From Talaromyces rugulosus (Eukaryota > Ascomycota > Eurotiomycetes > Eurotiales > Trichocomaceae), in contig NC_049562.1 of the NCBI RefSeq assembly GCF_013368755.1, forward strand, positions 1,736,001-1,800,000: a stretch of DNA of 64,000 nt. Reading direction: 5' to 3'. The notes below the pieces were generated by a model that ran no database searches, was not told the origin of the DNA, and saw only the letters and a list, made by a program, of their open reading frames with translations. The position numbers were made by a program, and so were the translations under genes. This document shows, in pieces, positions 1 through 12,304 of the stretch (positions within the stretch are counted from its first letter, which is position 1; every line of letters begins with the position of its first letter).

Positions 1-2483
1 CTCCAAGTGTGGCAAACTCTACAGACAGGTTTTGCAAAGTTTCGGTTGTTTGGTTGACGATCAACACATCCAAGACAATGTCGAACTGATGCACCTGGAC
101 ATATGCCTCAGCATATACAGGGTCAGAGAAACCGGTCAGCTGAACAATGCGGCTGAGTTTAGAGGACAGGTCCTCGATAGTGGCATCGCCACCTGTGGCT
201 TTCATAAGATCCATTTCAATTTCATCAGTTCCTTCTCCCGCATTCTTCTTAGCCAATTGCCGGATGGGAATAGCATCGTCAATCTGAATGGCAGCTTTGG
301 CCTTCTCCGAGGCTTCTTTTGCAGCTCGTTTCTTCTCTTCGGTTTGCACGATTGTCCTAAATGCCTTTCGTGTGTCTTCCAAGAAAGTACTCTCAAGCTC
401 CTTTCGCTCAGAAAATTCGGTGAGAGAGCGCACACAAGTCATGATACGATCAACCGAGTCCTCGTCAATCGGGGCCTTCACAAATTGTGACTGACCAACG
501 CGAATGATCGAGATCATGATAAGCATGGCCTCGGCGCGGAGGGCATTGGTACGTGCGGTATCTTGAGAAACCTCCGAGTGGCGCATGACCAGCTTTGTCA
601 AGGTTGAGGATAGAACTGTTGCGAGGTAGTAATCACCATCTAAAATGAGCTGGCGCAGGGGAGGTTTCTGGGCGGCCTTCACGGCTTCTAATTTAGCAGC
701 GGCGGCGGATGAGCTTGTCAAGGCGCTCTCAGTGGCATATGTTCCGTCAGGAAGGACTTTGCGTGATCCACTGGGGGCGGCAGGCTTAGCATGGCCGTTG
801 ACTTGGTCAGAAATTGGAGCATTCTCGTCGGGAACTTCATCCAGCAAACGCTGCTCTGAGGCCAAGATAGGGATCTCTCCAAGGCTAGCTCTGATGCGTT
901 TCCAAGCTTCGCGAATATCATTGGCTTCCAGAGAGTACTCTCCAACAACCCAAAGGACACCGCGGTAAACCTTTCCAGCTCGCACTTCACTAAGTGTCGC
1001 CACAAGACGCTCGATTATAGATGGCCGCAGTGCCGGGAACTTCTCGACAACCTCTTTGACGAAGGAAATGACGTCTACTGCGGAGTTATTGTTGAAGTCG
1101 CCAATAAAGTCCATGAGTAAATCGACAACGCTGGCGGCAATCTCTGAAAATTTGATGGCACAATGATGAATGGATTGGATGAGCAATTGTCGGTACTCGC
1201 TGGCCTGTTGACATGCAAAATTAGCCTTGGGGCGAATATGTCGTCAAAGAGGGATAACCTACCTGTTCGTACTGTTCGTCTACATTCTTTGCAAGCTCCT
1301 TCTTCAAGAGCATCACAATTTCCTCCACGTTCTTGCTCGAAACCATCTCCAAAGCAATGCCGAGCGCTTTGCGGCGAACATCAATATCCGGGCTGGAGAG
1401 CACACGTAAGATCTCCATGGTCAAGTCGTCCAAAACCCCCTCGTTTCTGATTCTTAATTGATCCACTCTGTCAAGGACGATAAGTTTGACATTGTTGTCG
1501 GCTTCCTTAATACTGAGCTCAATCAATTTTGACGCGGCGGCTTTAACTGCCACGGGGTTGCTGGTAAGAGCTGTGAGCGATGTAGCAGCTTCGTAGATGA
1601 CCGTGCTTGCAGATGCATCTAGCAAGTCGAAAATCAATCGCAGATATCTTGCCTAATATAGTATCAGCATCAAAGGTCAATACATTGGCAATGGGGTTCA
1701 CACACCTTGTTCTGCGAATTTTGCACGGCATCCTTTCTAATGAACTCAAGCTCAACTAATTGCAACAGTTCGTCGGCATTTGGGATGCTGTCGAACGTTT
1801 CACTGAGGTATTCCAAAGCTTTCTGGTGGTTGATGGACATGAGAGCGGCGAAAGCATTTCGTTTGCAAGTGTGGTCGTTCTCTGAACCGAGGAAGGCTTG
1901 AATGAGTTCTGGGGCATCGGGGATCAAGGACTCGGAGTGTTGGTAGATAGAAGACACAGCCCACACAGCATTCTTTCGCACGTAGGCGTGACGGTGTTCG
2001 AGGCACGAGCGAGCGGACGAGAGGAGAGGCTCGATGAGTTCAGGCTCGCGAAGTTTGCAGAGGAAGCGGAGGGTGTTTCCTCGGATGTATTCGTTAGGGT
2101 GCTGCAAGTCATTTCGAATGCCATTGCTGTAGAATTGTTAGCTAGAAAGGAGCAGCCCGCAGCAGAGGGGAAGCTCACCAAACCAAGATCATTTCTTGCT
2201 TCAGTTTCCCGGTGGAGTCAAGTTTCGGGCATATTTCGTAGTAAAAGTAGAGAAGCTTCTTCAGAGCCTTGTTCTTCGAAGGCATAACAAAACGAATAAT
2301 GTGCATGAGTAGCAGAGGCATTGGGTCGCCATTGAGCATGATTATAATAATTCTCCGCATGGTCTCCTGCTTGGTCTCGTCGGTGCCTTTTTCCAGCTGC
2401 ATCTTCAAGTCCTGCAACGACGGCTGGTCCGCCGTGTTGTCCTGGTGGACCAAGCTGTATGCGTTTTCGAGAAACGACGCCAT
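1..2483 (-). CDS. sec26: Coatomer subunit beta (beta-COP), 5' part; runs off left edge
   Basis: Beta-COP is a scaffold subunit of the COPI coat, which returns vesicles from Golgi to ER. The start is the ATG at 2483 (protein begins MASFLENAYSL), chosen because it matches the conserved N terminus. Three introns are visible: 2178-2127, 1705-1653 and 1262-1205, all GT-AG; the spliced frame stays open through all of them. The visible protein is a run of alpha-helical HEAT/adaptin repeats, for example the stretch with HPNEYIRGNTLRFLCKL and the helix-rich segment ending VDEQYEQ. The C-terminal appendage lies beyond position 1. The gene is divergent from the mago nashi gene, so the two share a 409-bp promoter region. 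Family assignment is by recognition of the conserved N-terminal sequence; I am sure of it. Confidence 0.95.
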
Positions 2484-2892
2484 GGTTGCTGGTTTGGTGT
2501 CTAGCAATGCGATACGGGACAGGTGTTAAGGGTGAGGGCGGTTCAGGAGCTGAATTGGCTCAGTCGCAGTCAATTCGCGGGGGTAGAGCAGGCAATCATA
2601 CCGGAGAAGAGCTCCCAGAATAGAGAAAGAATAGGACGATAGTGTGTCCCGGCCTCCGTCACCTATCTTAAAGCATGGGCGGGGTTGTCAACAATCCGGA
2701 GCCTGTGTCTACTTGTCCATTTGCCCAGCGAGCCCGGGCGGAAGTGTGTGCATGACTAAGCCGAGCTAGGCGCCTGCCCGCTCCTCACTAAGAATTGTTG
2801 TATGCGGCCTGGACTTGAGCCCCAACACCGTTATTATCATTCATTTTTATTGCGACCTGCTCAACGCTGGACGTGTCGAGGCAGACGTGACC
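2484..2892. promoter_or_regulatory. Divergent promoter region between SEC26 and mago nashi
   Basis: Both flanking genes are transcribed away from this 409-bp stretch, so it must hold both promoters and 5' leaders. I see no open reading frame with coding character and no clear TATA box, only mixed GC-rich sequence. Confidence 0.6.
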
Positions 2893-3708
2893 ATGTCGGA
2901 CTCCAATGAACCCTTCTATCTGCGCTACTAGTAAGACACCATGGTTGTTGCCCAGGTTTCCTCCGCTGCTGACTTGCGTGCAGCTCAGGTCACTCTGGGC
3001 GGTTCGGGCATGAATTTCTAGGTAAGAAGGCATCATGTCTTCCTTTACTGACAGTCTGGCTGATCAAACGACTAGAATTTGACTTTCGCACCCTCGGCGA
3101 TGGCCGCAGTGCTTCGGCTCGCTATGCTAACAACTCGAACTACCGAAACGACTCGCTTATTCGCAAAGAGAGTGCGGCCGCCCCTGTGCAAAATATTCGA
3201 AGTGCTACAATGGGATTCTGACTGTGTCTAGTGTGCGTCAGCTCCCTTCTGATCGCCGAAATCAAGCGCATCATCAAGGACAGCGAGATTATAAAGTACG
3301 AGAGCCATCGTGATCTACGGGGTCGTCACCACTGACTGTGCTGCACAGGGAAGACGATTCGAAATGGCCGCAGAAGAACAAAGACGGACGACAAGAACTC
3401 GAGATTCGACTAGGCAATGATCATATTTCGTTCGAGGTAAGTGGCCCTACGTGCTACATGTCCTACAAGACGTTCAAGATGCTCATTTGTGTCTATAGAC
3501 CGCAAAAATCGGCTCCCTAGTCGATGTTACCGAATCCGCAGACCCGGAAGGACTGCGCGTCTTCTACTATCTCGTCCAGGATCTGAAGGCGCTGGTGTTT
3601 TCTCTCATTTCGTTGCATTTCAAGGTCAGTACCTCTTTACTGCTCCTTCTGGTCTGGCCGACTAGTGGTTACTAACCTGGCGTCGCAATGCAGATTAAGC
3701 CGATCTAA
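2893..3708 (+). CDS. mago: Mago nashi, exon junction complex core protein
   Basis: Mago nashi forms a heterodimer with Y14 in the exon junction complex, which marks spliced mRNAs in nucleus and cytoplasm. Seven exons give 154 residues: 2893-2930, 2984-3021, 3076-3171, 3232-3295, 3349-3436, 3499-3624, 3694-3708. Exon lengths sum to 465 nt, in frame. The protein carries the family's hallmark blocks [54 protein letters not shown] and [20 protein letters not shown], and ends in FKIKPI like other Mago proteins. Length is close to the usual 145-150 residues. With six introns in under 820 bp the gene is unusually dense, so no single open frame reveals it. It is divergent from SEC26. Confidence 0.96.
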
Positions 3709-4248
3709 ATGAGAAGAACCAGGTACAGGCGGCGTTGAGTGATATTGGCATAATAATATGGGACTGGATTTCAGTGGCAAAAGTTGGAAGTTGAAAGTTG
3801 AAACAGGCGTACACGAGGGCGCCAACCAATCAAGAATGCACAGTAGTGAATACACATTGATGTACGTATGGCTCGTGAAGCACAGCAATTAGTGTTCAAG
3901 GGGCCCTGTTAGTTAGATGCATTATGATTTGACCTGATCCATCATCCCAAACGTTACGAGCGTGCAGTCTTGGCGGGATAACGTAAGGCCTGGCTGAGGT
4001 GATCGATCGCGGGGAAAGCGATCGCATGACCCAAGCCGGGGACGGACAACCCGACTCTTCATCCGTTCGGCCCCAACAACCTCCCTCGATAATAGATCAT
4101 TATTTGCAAAGAACCCGAACGATTGCCCTCAGTTTCCATTGCGACATTGAGTGTTGTGTGCAAATTTCTAGTGTCGCTTTCTGTCTTCCTCCTGCATATG
4201 CTTGTGTGGCGCTTCACCCCTCCGATGTCATCTTTCTGATCCATCCCG
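3709..4248. promoter_or_regulatory. Intergenic, mago 3' flank and GID4 promoter with two CreA-type motifs
   Basis: This 540-bp stretch has no credible gene. It contains GCGGGG at 4009-4014 and CCGGGG at 4036-4041, both fitting the CreA carbon-repressor consensus SYGGRG, about 210-240 bp before the GID4 start. That would suit a gene for turnover of gluconeogenic enzymes, but the consensus is short and binding is only inferred. Confidence 0.35.
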
Positions 4249-5445
4249 ATGCCGACGCCGAGTGACAACGCGTCTGTCCTGACTGCTGCGAGCGCGATTG
4301 CTGAAGAAGAGCCCATAGCACACGCGACGTGCCCGCCCGAGGTTGTCAGACAGACGACGATTTATTCAGTCGCTTCAGAGGAGCGCCAGCAACAAAATGG
4401 TATAGCCGAGCTCGCCACCACCACCACCACCACCGAAGAAGACACACAAGGCTCAGGCGATGCTGCGCCGTTTGCGATAGAAGAATCCTCTCCGAAGACG
4501 AAAAATCGCGACGAGGATGCGTTTATGACGACGACTTTGAGTCCGGAAAGCTCTCCTTTGGAGGCCAAGGAGGATCAGTCTAGCAGCCCGACCGGCTCTG
4601 CGACGTCATCCGTCGTCTCGTCTACATCCGCCTCGTCCTCGCTCAACTATGACTTCTCTAATGTCCGGGTACGTCGCATGCACTATTTTGAGCCAATTGT
4701 CACCTCTGCTAACTTTTCCCAGCTTTTGCCGAATTACACATCCTCCTTTTTGCGCTCCGGAAGCAGATTCGAAGGCACTCAGCAGTCCGACTCCCAGGTT
4801 TACTATGTAGACGTGGAAATCAAACATGTCGACATGGCGGAATCATATCTATGCGGCTATCTCCGCATAAAAGGCAAGTTTTCTTTGTTTTTTTGTTTTT
4901 TTTTTGGACCAGAAACCCGATTACCTACGGTTTGAGCTAACATTGCCGTTATACAGGGCTTACCCCGGATCATCCCACCCTGACCACGTTTTTTGAGGGG
5001 GAGATCATCGGAACGAAGCACACATTTCAAACCAAAAACGATACCTGGGGCGCCAATGAAAAAACAGATATGCAGCACTGGGCCCGGTTTCCGGCATGGA
5101 GGCCGTTGGCAAAGCAGGCAAAGAAGGCCAACTTTACCTATCGGAATTTCGCCCAGCGAGAGCATCTATTTATGCGCTGGAAGGAGTATTTCCTTGTGCC
5201 TGATCACCGCGTGCGCCAGATCACTGGGGCGAGTTTTGAGGGGTTTTACTATATATGCTTCAACCAGGTGGAAGGGACCATCAGTGGTATCTATTTCCAT
5301 GCGAAAAGCGAAAAGTATGATTCTCTTCTCCTTCCACAGAAAGGCACTATGAAACCAGATACTAATTGAAAATTCTAGATACCAACAACTCGAGCTCAAA
5401 CACGTCCAAGACCGTGGCTGTGCTCCGGCAATTGAGTTTCGTTAA
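4249..5445 (+). CDS. GID4: GID/CTLH ubiquitin ligase substrate receptor Gid4 (Vid24 family)
   Basis: Gid4 is the substrate receptor of the GID/CTLH E3 ligase. In yeast it binds Pro/N-degrons and sends gluconeogenic enzymes such as fructose-1,6-bisphosphatase to degradation. Four exons (4249-4668, 4723-4873, 4957-5314, 5379-5445) sum to 996 nt, giving 331 residues. Residues 1-140 are low-complexity, rich in Ser, Thr and Glu with a run of Thr, and probably disordered. From about residue 141 the Vid24 beta-barrel begins: LLPNYTSSFLRSGSRFEGTQ, then LRIKGLTPDHPTLTTFFEGE, then HWARFPAWRPL, FMRWKEYFLVPDH, FEGFYYICF and GTISGIYFH, all family hallmarks. Intron 2 starts with GC rather than GT (see findings). 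It converges with sskB. Confidence 0.94.
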
Positions 5446-6394
5446 TCAATACTTGAACATCTCTCCGCCATAATCGGCGTCTTTTTGCGAACAGATTAAA
5501 AACAGAAAAAGCGCCGTTAATACATTGGTTCTAGGCACCCGCCCTTTGCCATACATCTCTCTCTCTCTTCTTTCATGACACAAAATGATTTTCATTTCTC
5601 ATCTTATATTGATTCGAAACTTTCTTTGTTTTCTTTTATTCTTGTGTTACCATTTGGTGGTTCTGGGTTTACGGTTTCTCAACGGATATCACGAGGCGCT
5701 TACACGGTTCTCTTTTTTTCTTCTACTATTTACCCGATTATGATGTTTCTTTTTTTCATTTAAAACAGTTGACAGTGCTGGGCAATGGATTGATATGTGA
5801 TGCACACATAGGTACACATAAGTATAGCCTATAGCTTTTTTTTCTCAAACATATTTGAATTATATATGTTATCACAATTGACCAGTTGATACTCCATGTC
5901 CTCTTTCGAGTTAAGATTTGTTTCTACGAATAATCGAGTTTATACCATTGCAATGCTACCAGTTGACATATATATATCTATTTGAAACTAACAAAAATTA
6001 TCCATTGTACACTTATATCTATCAACCTTGAATGTACAGGGAAAGGGTTGAAAGCTGATTTCCTGATCAAATATCATCAATTGAGATCAGTATGAAAATA
6101 AGATTTGACCAAATATGTACAAGAAGACAAGTGGCAGCAAATCGTGTACAGGCCAGGCGGCATCGCGCCTTTACATGTAAAATAAGTGTATATATAAAAA
6201 TCTTCACACTTTTGAGAGCCCGATTTACATAACCAAAATCAGGCTGTTCGGTGTGGTATGCAAAGGTACATCCAATCGGACAAAAGAATAAGGGGTATCA
6301 TGTGTTTATGATGGATTGAAAAGAAAAGAAGAAGAAACAGGATGCATGAGGGACAAACAACATTCCCACTCTTTTTTTGATTTTTTTGAGACAG
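5446..6394. other. Convergent intergenic region, no gene seen
   Basis: This 949-bp AT-rich stretch lies between the 3' ends of GID4 and sskB. It contains T-runs and TATATA-like sequence consistent with 3' untranslated regions and polyadenylation signals for both genes. I see no coding sequence or RNA gene. Confidence 0.6.
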
Positions 6395-9300
6395 TTAGAA
6401 AGAGGCACTCGAGTTTTGCCGACTACCAGCAGCCGAGCTGGTCATACTCCCCCCACCGTCACTACTCGGTGTGTGGGGTTCTAGCACGACTTGGCTTCGG
6501 ATGGAGACTATCCATTCATGCTGCAAAAGTTCGGCCGCTGTAGGGCGCTTGGTGGGTTCGCGCTCAAAACAACGGCGCAAGAAGTCGATACCCATGTCAC
6601 TAAGATGATCTCGGTCGGGTAGCTGGGGTTGGTTTCCCTGGGCGATGTTGTACATGATCGCCCATTCGTTGTCAAGTGATGACCACGGGCGACAGCCGGT
6701 GACCATCTCGAGGATCACACAGCCAAGGGACCAGATATCCACGGCGCCTTGCCGCTCAATCAAGTCCGACATGTCTCCTCGGATAATTTCAGGAGACATG
6801 TACATGGGTGTTCCGGTCATGGTCTTTTGGTTCTTTCTCTGGGGGTCTTTGGCTGCCTTCCCATCTTTAAGGGCAGAACCTTTAGTGAGGGGGTCACCAT
6901 TGACCACAGTTTTGCCTTGACGGGCAATGATTTTAGCTGCTCCAAAGTCGACGTATTTGATAACTCCATTGTGATCCAAAAGGATGTTCTCGGGCTTGAT
7001 ATCACGGTGAATAATTCCAGATTGGTGCAAGTAGGCCAGTCCTTCTAGTAGCTGCAGTGCATACACCATGATGAACGTCTCATCTTCAATGCGGCCGTGC
7101 TCGAGTAGGCCTGCTAGAGACCCACCAGAACAATATTCCATAAATATATATACTTTGTCACGATGAACCTCGATGCCGTAGTAGGAGACAATGTTTGGAT
7201 GATCAAGGACTTCAAGAACACCCATCTCATCTCTGATTTGCTGCGCAATGACAGGAATGAGCTGAGGATCTTGCAGCCGAATTTCTTTGACTGCCATGAG
7301 AAAGTTGCTATCCAGGTTAATCGCGGCGTATACAGAGCCAAATGTCCCGCCTCCAATGAACTGGCCTTGTTGCCACCGAAGACTGACATTGGTTGCCGCG
7401 GATGAAAGGACAGTCAGTGATCGGTCTGCCTCGTTTGAGCCCTCCAGCACCTTGCCCATAGCCTTCCGCTTTGAAGTTTGTTCCACTCTGTAGTCTTCGA
7501 GAGTGGCAATCTGTACGAGGCGCTGATCGCCGACGATTTTCATTGCTTCCTCGTCGCTGAGAATTCTGCTTCCGCCGTATCGTCTGGAGCCGGTCCGAGA
7601 TTCATCCAGGCGTTTGTTTTCGGCTTGAGCTGCCAAGGTTGACCTGGCACCCATGATATCAAAATGAGAGATCAACACCGACATGCAACCAGCCACCTTG
7701 ATCCTGAGCTGAGAGTACTGGTTATCATCCATCGACAGTAGATGGTTGCTAGAGGTAATGGCCATGGCAAATTCAAGAGCAGCAACGGCCCATTTGAATG
7801 TCTTTCTATCCGACGCGTCACAATCGTCGCAGATGAAGGATACCCATTCAAGAGACAGCTCAACCAATCGCGCACTGTTCATGGCTCGTCGGTTGGTGTC
7901 GACGTAATTTGCCGATCGCTTACCAAATTCCGTTGCAAATGCATAGCATGCTTGGATCAGCTCCGTGTTGTCAATGGCTTTTTGCTTGAGCTGCTGTCTG
8001 ATGATAGCGACACTATTCATAATAGTTATGGACAATTTGAACGAAATTTTCTTGATTTTATTCAATTCAGCGTTGACTCGTCCCAGGTTCGCCCGCTGCT
8101 CTATAGCAATATCGAGTTGAATGTTGGTCAGTTGGGCTAGCTCGAGTCGCGCATTGACAAGTCGTTGCTGTGTACCATCTGCTACAAGACGTAGCTTTCC
8201 AAGACGGACATCAGTTGGGTGCTCCAGGTCATCAACTTCCATTACTTTGCCAGACCACGCGATTTGACGTTCAGGACGGACAACCAGGATGTATTGGAAA
8301 AAGGAAGCAGGGTCCTTAGGGACATCCTCCTCGCGAAAAGATGTACCAAGTATAGACTGAATGTCAACAGTTTGGTCCCATAAAGAATGGTGAGCAATCA
8401 GGTAGACGCCCTTTTGTCCAACGGAATCGTTTGATGTGATAAGGAAATGATCTGAGATCAATAAAGCCTCGAAAAACTCCTCGGCAATATCCGCACTGAA
8501 ATTGTACTCGGTGGCATTTTCAAAGAGTTGCCGAAGGAAGCGGGAGAAACGGTAAAGCTTTCGCTGGCGGACGCGAGTCGAGTCCAAAGAATTCTTATAG
8601 CGTTTGTCCATATCAACAGGATCTTCATCGTCACGTGGCGAGAGTTCCCGTTCAAAGTGAACCATCAACCGCTGCAAGGATTTGGCAGTCAAGGCACTAG
8701 ATTAAAAAAAAGGGGGGGTCAGTGGATTACTTGTACTGGCTATCAGGTCAGAAATTACCTGAACTGTTCGGCAACCTCAATGTCGCCACCCTGGAGCTGG
8801 CGGCCGATTTCATTCGAGAATCCCCATTCTTGCTCCAAGATTTCAGCTTCTTTGAAAGTGTTCTTGTTGGCATTTAGTTTCCAATTCAGCAGCCGAAAGT
8901 AGTATTTCATGGCATCGACAACAACGGTGTCAAAATTTTCATCAATGCAAGGTGGCAGATCCCAACCGGGTTCAGGCTTCGAAATAACGAGGTAACGCTG
9001 TTTTATACCGACGGCGACTTTCATCAAGATTTGGAATTGCGAGATCATTTGATCAACGAGGATTGGTGATTGCTGAGCAGGGTCTTTCATCTTTTTCGCG
9101 TACGAAAGACGGACGCGGATGATCTCTTGAATTAATCGCGAGGGGAAGTTGATGAGGGTCAAAAGTTCTTCGATATACGGAGGCAGATGGCGTTTGGAAA
9201 AGGCCTCTGCGTTGTCGATCAGAGTGTTTTTCGCTTTGTTAATGATCTCGCCAATACCATCGATCATATTGTGGTCGCCTTGGAGAGTCTTGAGGCCATC

Positions 9301-10533
9301 TTCCTTCATAATACGATCCAAGAATGAGCCGTCATCGGACAGATCAGTACTGTAGGCTTTGGTTCGAGGCTTGGTGAAATCCAAATCGATATTACCGACC
9401 CAGCTTTGAAGGATGGCCAATTCGGTGCTGATCAGAAGAGTTGTATTATGCCAAGCAATGATAGCATCACAGCTCTCTTCAAACTGGTCAGAAGCAGCTC
9501 TGGGGTTGGCAGTCACCATTTCTTTCCTCGTAGGATAAAGGTAATCGCACTTGCCGATTTTGGCAACAACATCTTCGACTTGTTCAATGGCGGGTTTCCC
9601 GATTTCCGTTTCGCCTTTGATTTCAAAATTAATGATGTCTTCAACAATGGGCCCCAGACTCAACCGCGCATCCTCGATGAGCTTTTTCTGCAAGGGGAGG
9701 CTTCGGCCACATCTTTTTGCTCGAACACCAAGCCAAATTTCACTGTTCATGGCAGACGATCGCCCGGATTCGGTGGAGCCAATCAGCCTTTGTTTCTCCT
9801 GCTTGATAACATCTCCTTTTAAGACGGAAGCCAGCATGGTGTGCCATTCTAGACGCTCCTGGTTCTTGGGGTTCTTCAACTCCTCCATTGTTGGTTGGTT
9901 CTCGTTCTGAGAAAGGAAGAGCTGGATATCCGGATCGTATTGGTCGTCCTCGAACGGCACTTCAGAGGATGGCGAAGGGTCGTCAATGTCCGATTCTATA
10001 GTAGGCATTCCCTGAAAATCCGTAAATTGTTGATACCATGCCTGCGGGTTGGCCCGTAGCCTTTGTACATAGGCCTTCTCTTGGGCGCGATACTGGGCGT
10101 TTGGGTCGCGACGCGGGACCCGTTTGGCGGAGGACGCGCGACGGTTGTCATTCTGGAGATTTATAAACTGCGGAGGGCGTCGTTGAGGAGCGTATGTATT
10201 GGAGGGGGTTCTTGCAGGCCCCGGTGGGCGCTGCAGTCGCTCGGGGGCAGCAACGCTGCCATCTGGAAGAACGCCGTTCTCAAAAGCTGGAGTTCCGACC
10301 AAGCTACTCCCTCGTGGTCGTCCAGTGGCTCTGGCTGGCCATGCTGTATATCCAGGAGGTAGGGATCCAACAGAACCGCCGAGGGGGGGCGAGGTAATGG
10401 CGGGCTGCTGGTGGACGTCGAGATCGTCTAGATCGGACGTCGAGCGGACGACGTACGGTGAGGAATTGACGTACTCGTCGCCAGAGCCAGAACCGTCAGA
10501 ATCGTTGTGCACAATGATGTCGGCGCCCTCCAT
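6395..10533 (-). CDS. sskB: MAP kinase kinase kinase SskB (Ssk2/Ssk22 type), HOG osmostress pathway
   Basis: This is the MAPKKK of the high-osmolarity (HOG) pathway; it receives the signal from the SskA response regulator and phosphorylates the Pbs2/PbsB MAPKK. Two exons, 10533-8759 and 8696-6395 (intron 8758-8697, 62 nt), give 1358 residues, usual for the family. The N-terminal half is the long regulatory region; the first 160 residues are low complexity. The kinase domain starts near residue 1040 with the glycine loop GQFIGGGTFGSVY, then catalytic lysine in MAVKEIRL, HRDIKPENILL, the DFG-type motif in YVDFGAAK, activation loop TMTGTPMYMSPEII, and WSLGCVILEM. The tail is Ser/Gly-rich. The start ATG at 10533 opens the frame MEGADIIVHN. 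I am confident about the family; the pathway role is from known orthologs. Confidence 0.95.
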
Positions 10534-12304
10534 GGCTTCGATGGTCGTGTCAAGGTGGCCGAGAAGGGATGAGCGAGCACATGGACGAGTGAATGGCGTG
10601 GCGGCGCGGCCGGTGAAGCTATCCCAGCGAGGGCACGAGCAAATAAAAACAAGCGGTGGGGTGGTTCATGGACGAGGCGTCTCGCTGAGGGTTGCGACAG
10701 CTCTGGCGGCGGTTTCTTCCTGTTGTTTGCCGTCCATGTCGACAACTTGCGGCCTAACCGTACTGGTGGTGGCGCTAGTATGTAATAGGAAATGAGGCTC
10801 CACCTGGCCACAGCTTTAGGCCTTATTATTATTATGAGCCCAGTCAGCGTCGCTGTTATTATTATTATTATTGAACGTTATTTACATACGAAGTGCTAAT
10901 TATTAATATTGTAAGCTGCCAGTCACTAAAAATCTTTGCCGAGTATACTTGGAGAAGCTGTCTCATTTGCAAGAGCTGGACAGTCTGCGACTATCATATG
11001 ATGGCTCAATTACGCTGATACTTCGTTATTTTAATCTTAGATGACAGGGAGATCGTCGCATTCTCGGTTTTATATATATAAATTACTTAAGCATTGCTGT
11101 TGGTTTGCAGCTGGAAGGTGGTTTCCTCATCGGGTATGTTGACGACATGTGGAAATGCAACTACTACAAAAACAAGCGAGAATAATATCATTAATAATAA
11201 TGACGTGTATATCTGGCATATGTTGTTTGTACTCAATTCCGTTGGCAACAATCTAATCTATACTCAGCCTTGACGAAAGCATTTAACATCATGAATAAAA
11301 GGATGCTATCTACAGCGACTCGAGCCAAAAGAGCCGATTGGCTGGAAGTAGGCGAGCGGGGCTACTCGAAAGTGTGACAGCCCCGGCCAATGGCGGCAAA
11401 CATGCTTATCTGCAGCATATTCGATATTAAAAGCAGGTTTAAGCTTTACGAGCCAATAGTACAATACTACTACTACTATTATTATTACTACTACTAATAA
11501 TGATAAAGAGGAGAGAAGATTGAAGAAAATGCCAACGGATGGATGGCTCCAAGCAGGCATTGAGCACCGAGTCCTGCGCAGTGATAGACCAGGGAGGCGT
11601 GCAGAGTCCTGTACGAGGTCAATAGTTCCATCTAATTACACCATGGACGTCAGCCTCGTGCAGAACACACATAGTCAGTGACTAAGTGGACCAACCCCCC
11701 GCAAAGGCTGCGAGTAATCGTGAATTGAATCGCGACATAATAAGAAATCATAATGGTTACTGGAGATACGCTGGGGCATCGGCGGCCGCTGGTTGGACGA
11801 GATAAGGGCGAGATAAGGCTGTCAGGTACCGCGCTAGTCCCGATATGGTACATGACGGCTCCACTTGCAGCAACGTGGGAGATGTATGTGTAGATGCGTA
11901 TATATTTATATGTACATGTATAAATGCATGTGCAGGTATATGTAGGAAATGCCATTATAAATGCCTTTGCACACTATCTTCGCCCAAAATGATCAATCAG
12001 CCGATAGACGCCGAACTAGCAGCTGGCAAACAAATATCCGAAGGCACCCCCAACTTTGCTAGCGCCGCCTGCCTATTGGCCGCGCGCGCTCCGTGATCTG
12101 TTATCTCTTGGCATTCCAGGGTGGGGCCCGCCTCGTTGTATATATTAATGTTATCAGCCCTCTTGCTGCTCGTTCTCTCCCAGCAGGCAAATCCCTTGAC
12201 TCGCTGCGTGAGAGAGAGACTGCATTTCTTGTCGATAGAGAGAATATTGCGATCACTTGGCAGCTTCACGACTTCACCTCTCTTCAGCAACCAAGTCGAC
12301 CGCC
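10534..12304. promoter_or_regulatory. Divergent region sskB / ammonium transporter, with several GATA sites
   Basis: This 1.77-kb stretch has no supported gene. AGATAAG occurs twice, 10 bp apart (11800-11806 and 11811-11817), and reverse-strand GATA cores lie at about 11405, 12101-12106 (AGATAA) and 12151-12156 (TGATAA). These match HGATAR, the site of the nitrogen regulator AreA, as expected upstream of an ammonium transporter. Imperfect ATT/ACT trinucleotide runs lie at about 10822-10873 and 11459-11504, and a TATATATA tract at about 11071. Confidence 0.5.
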
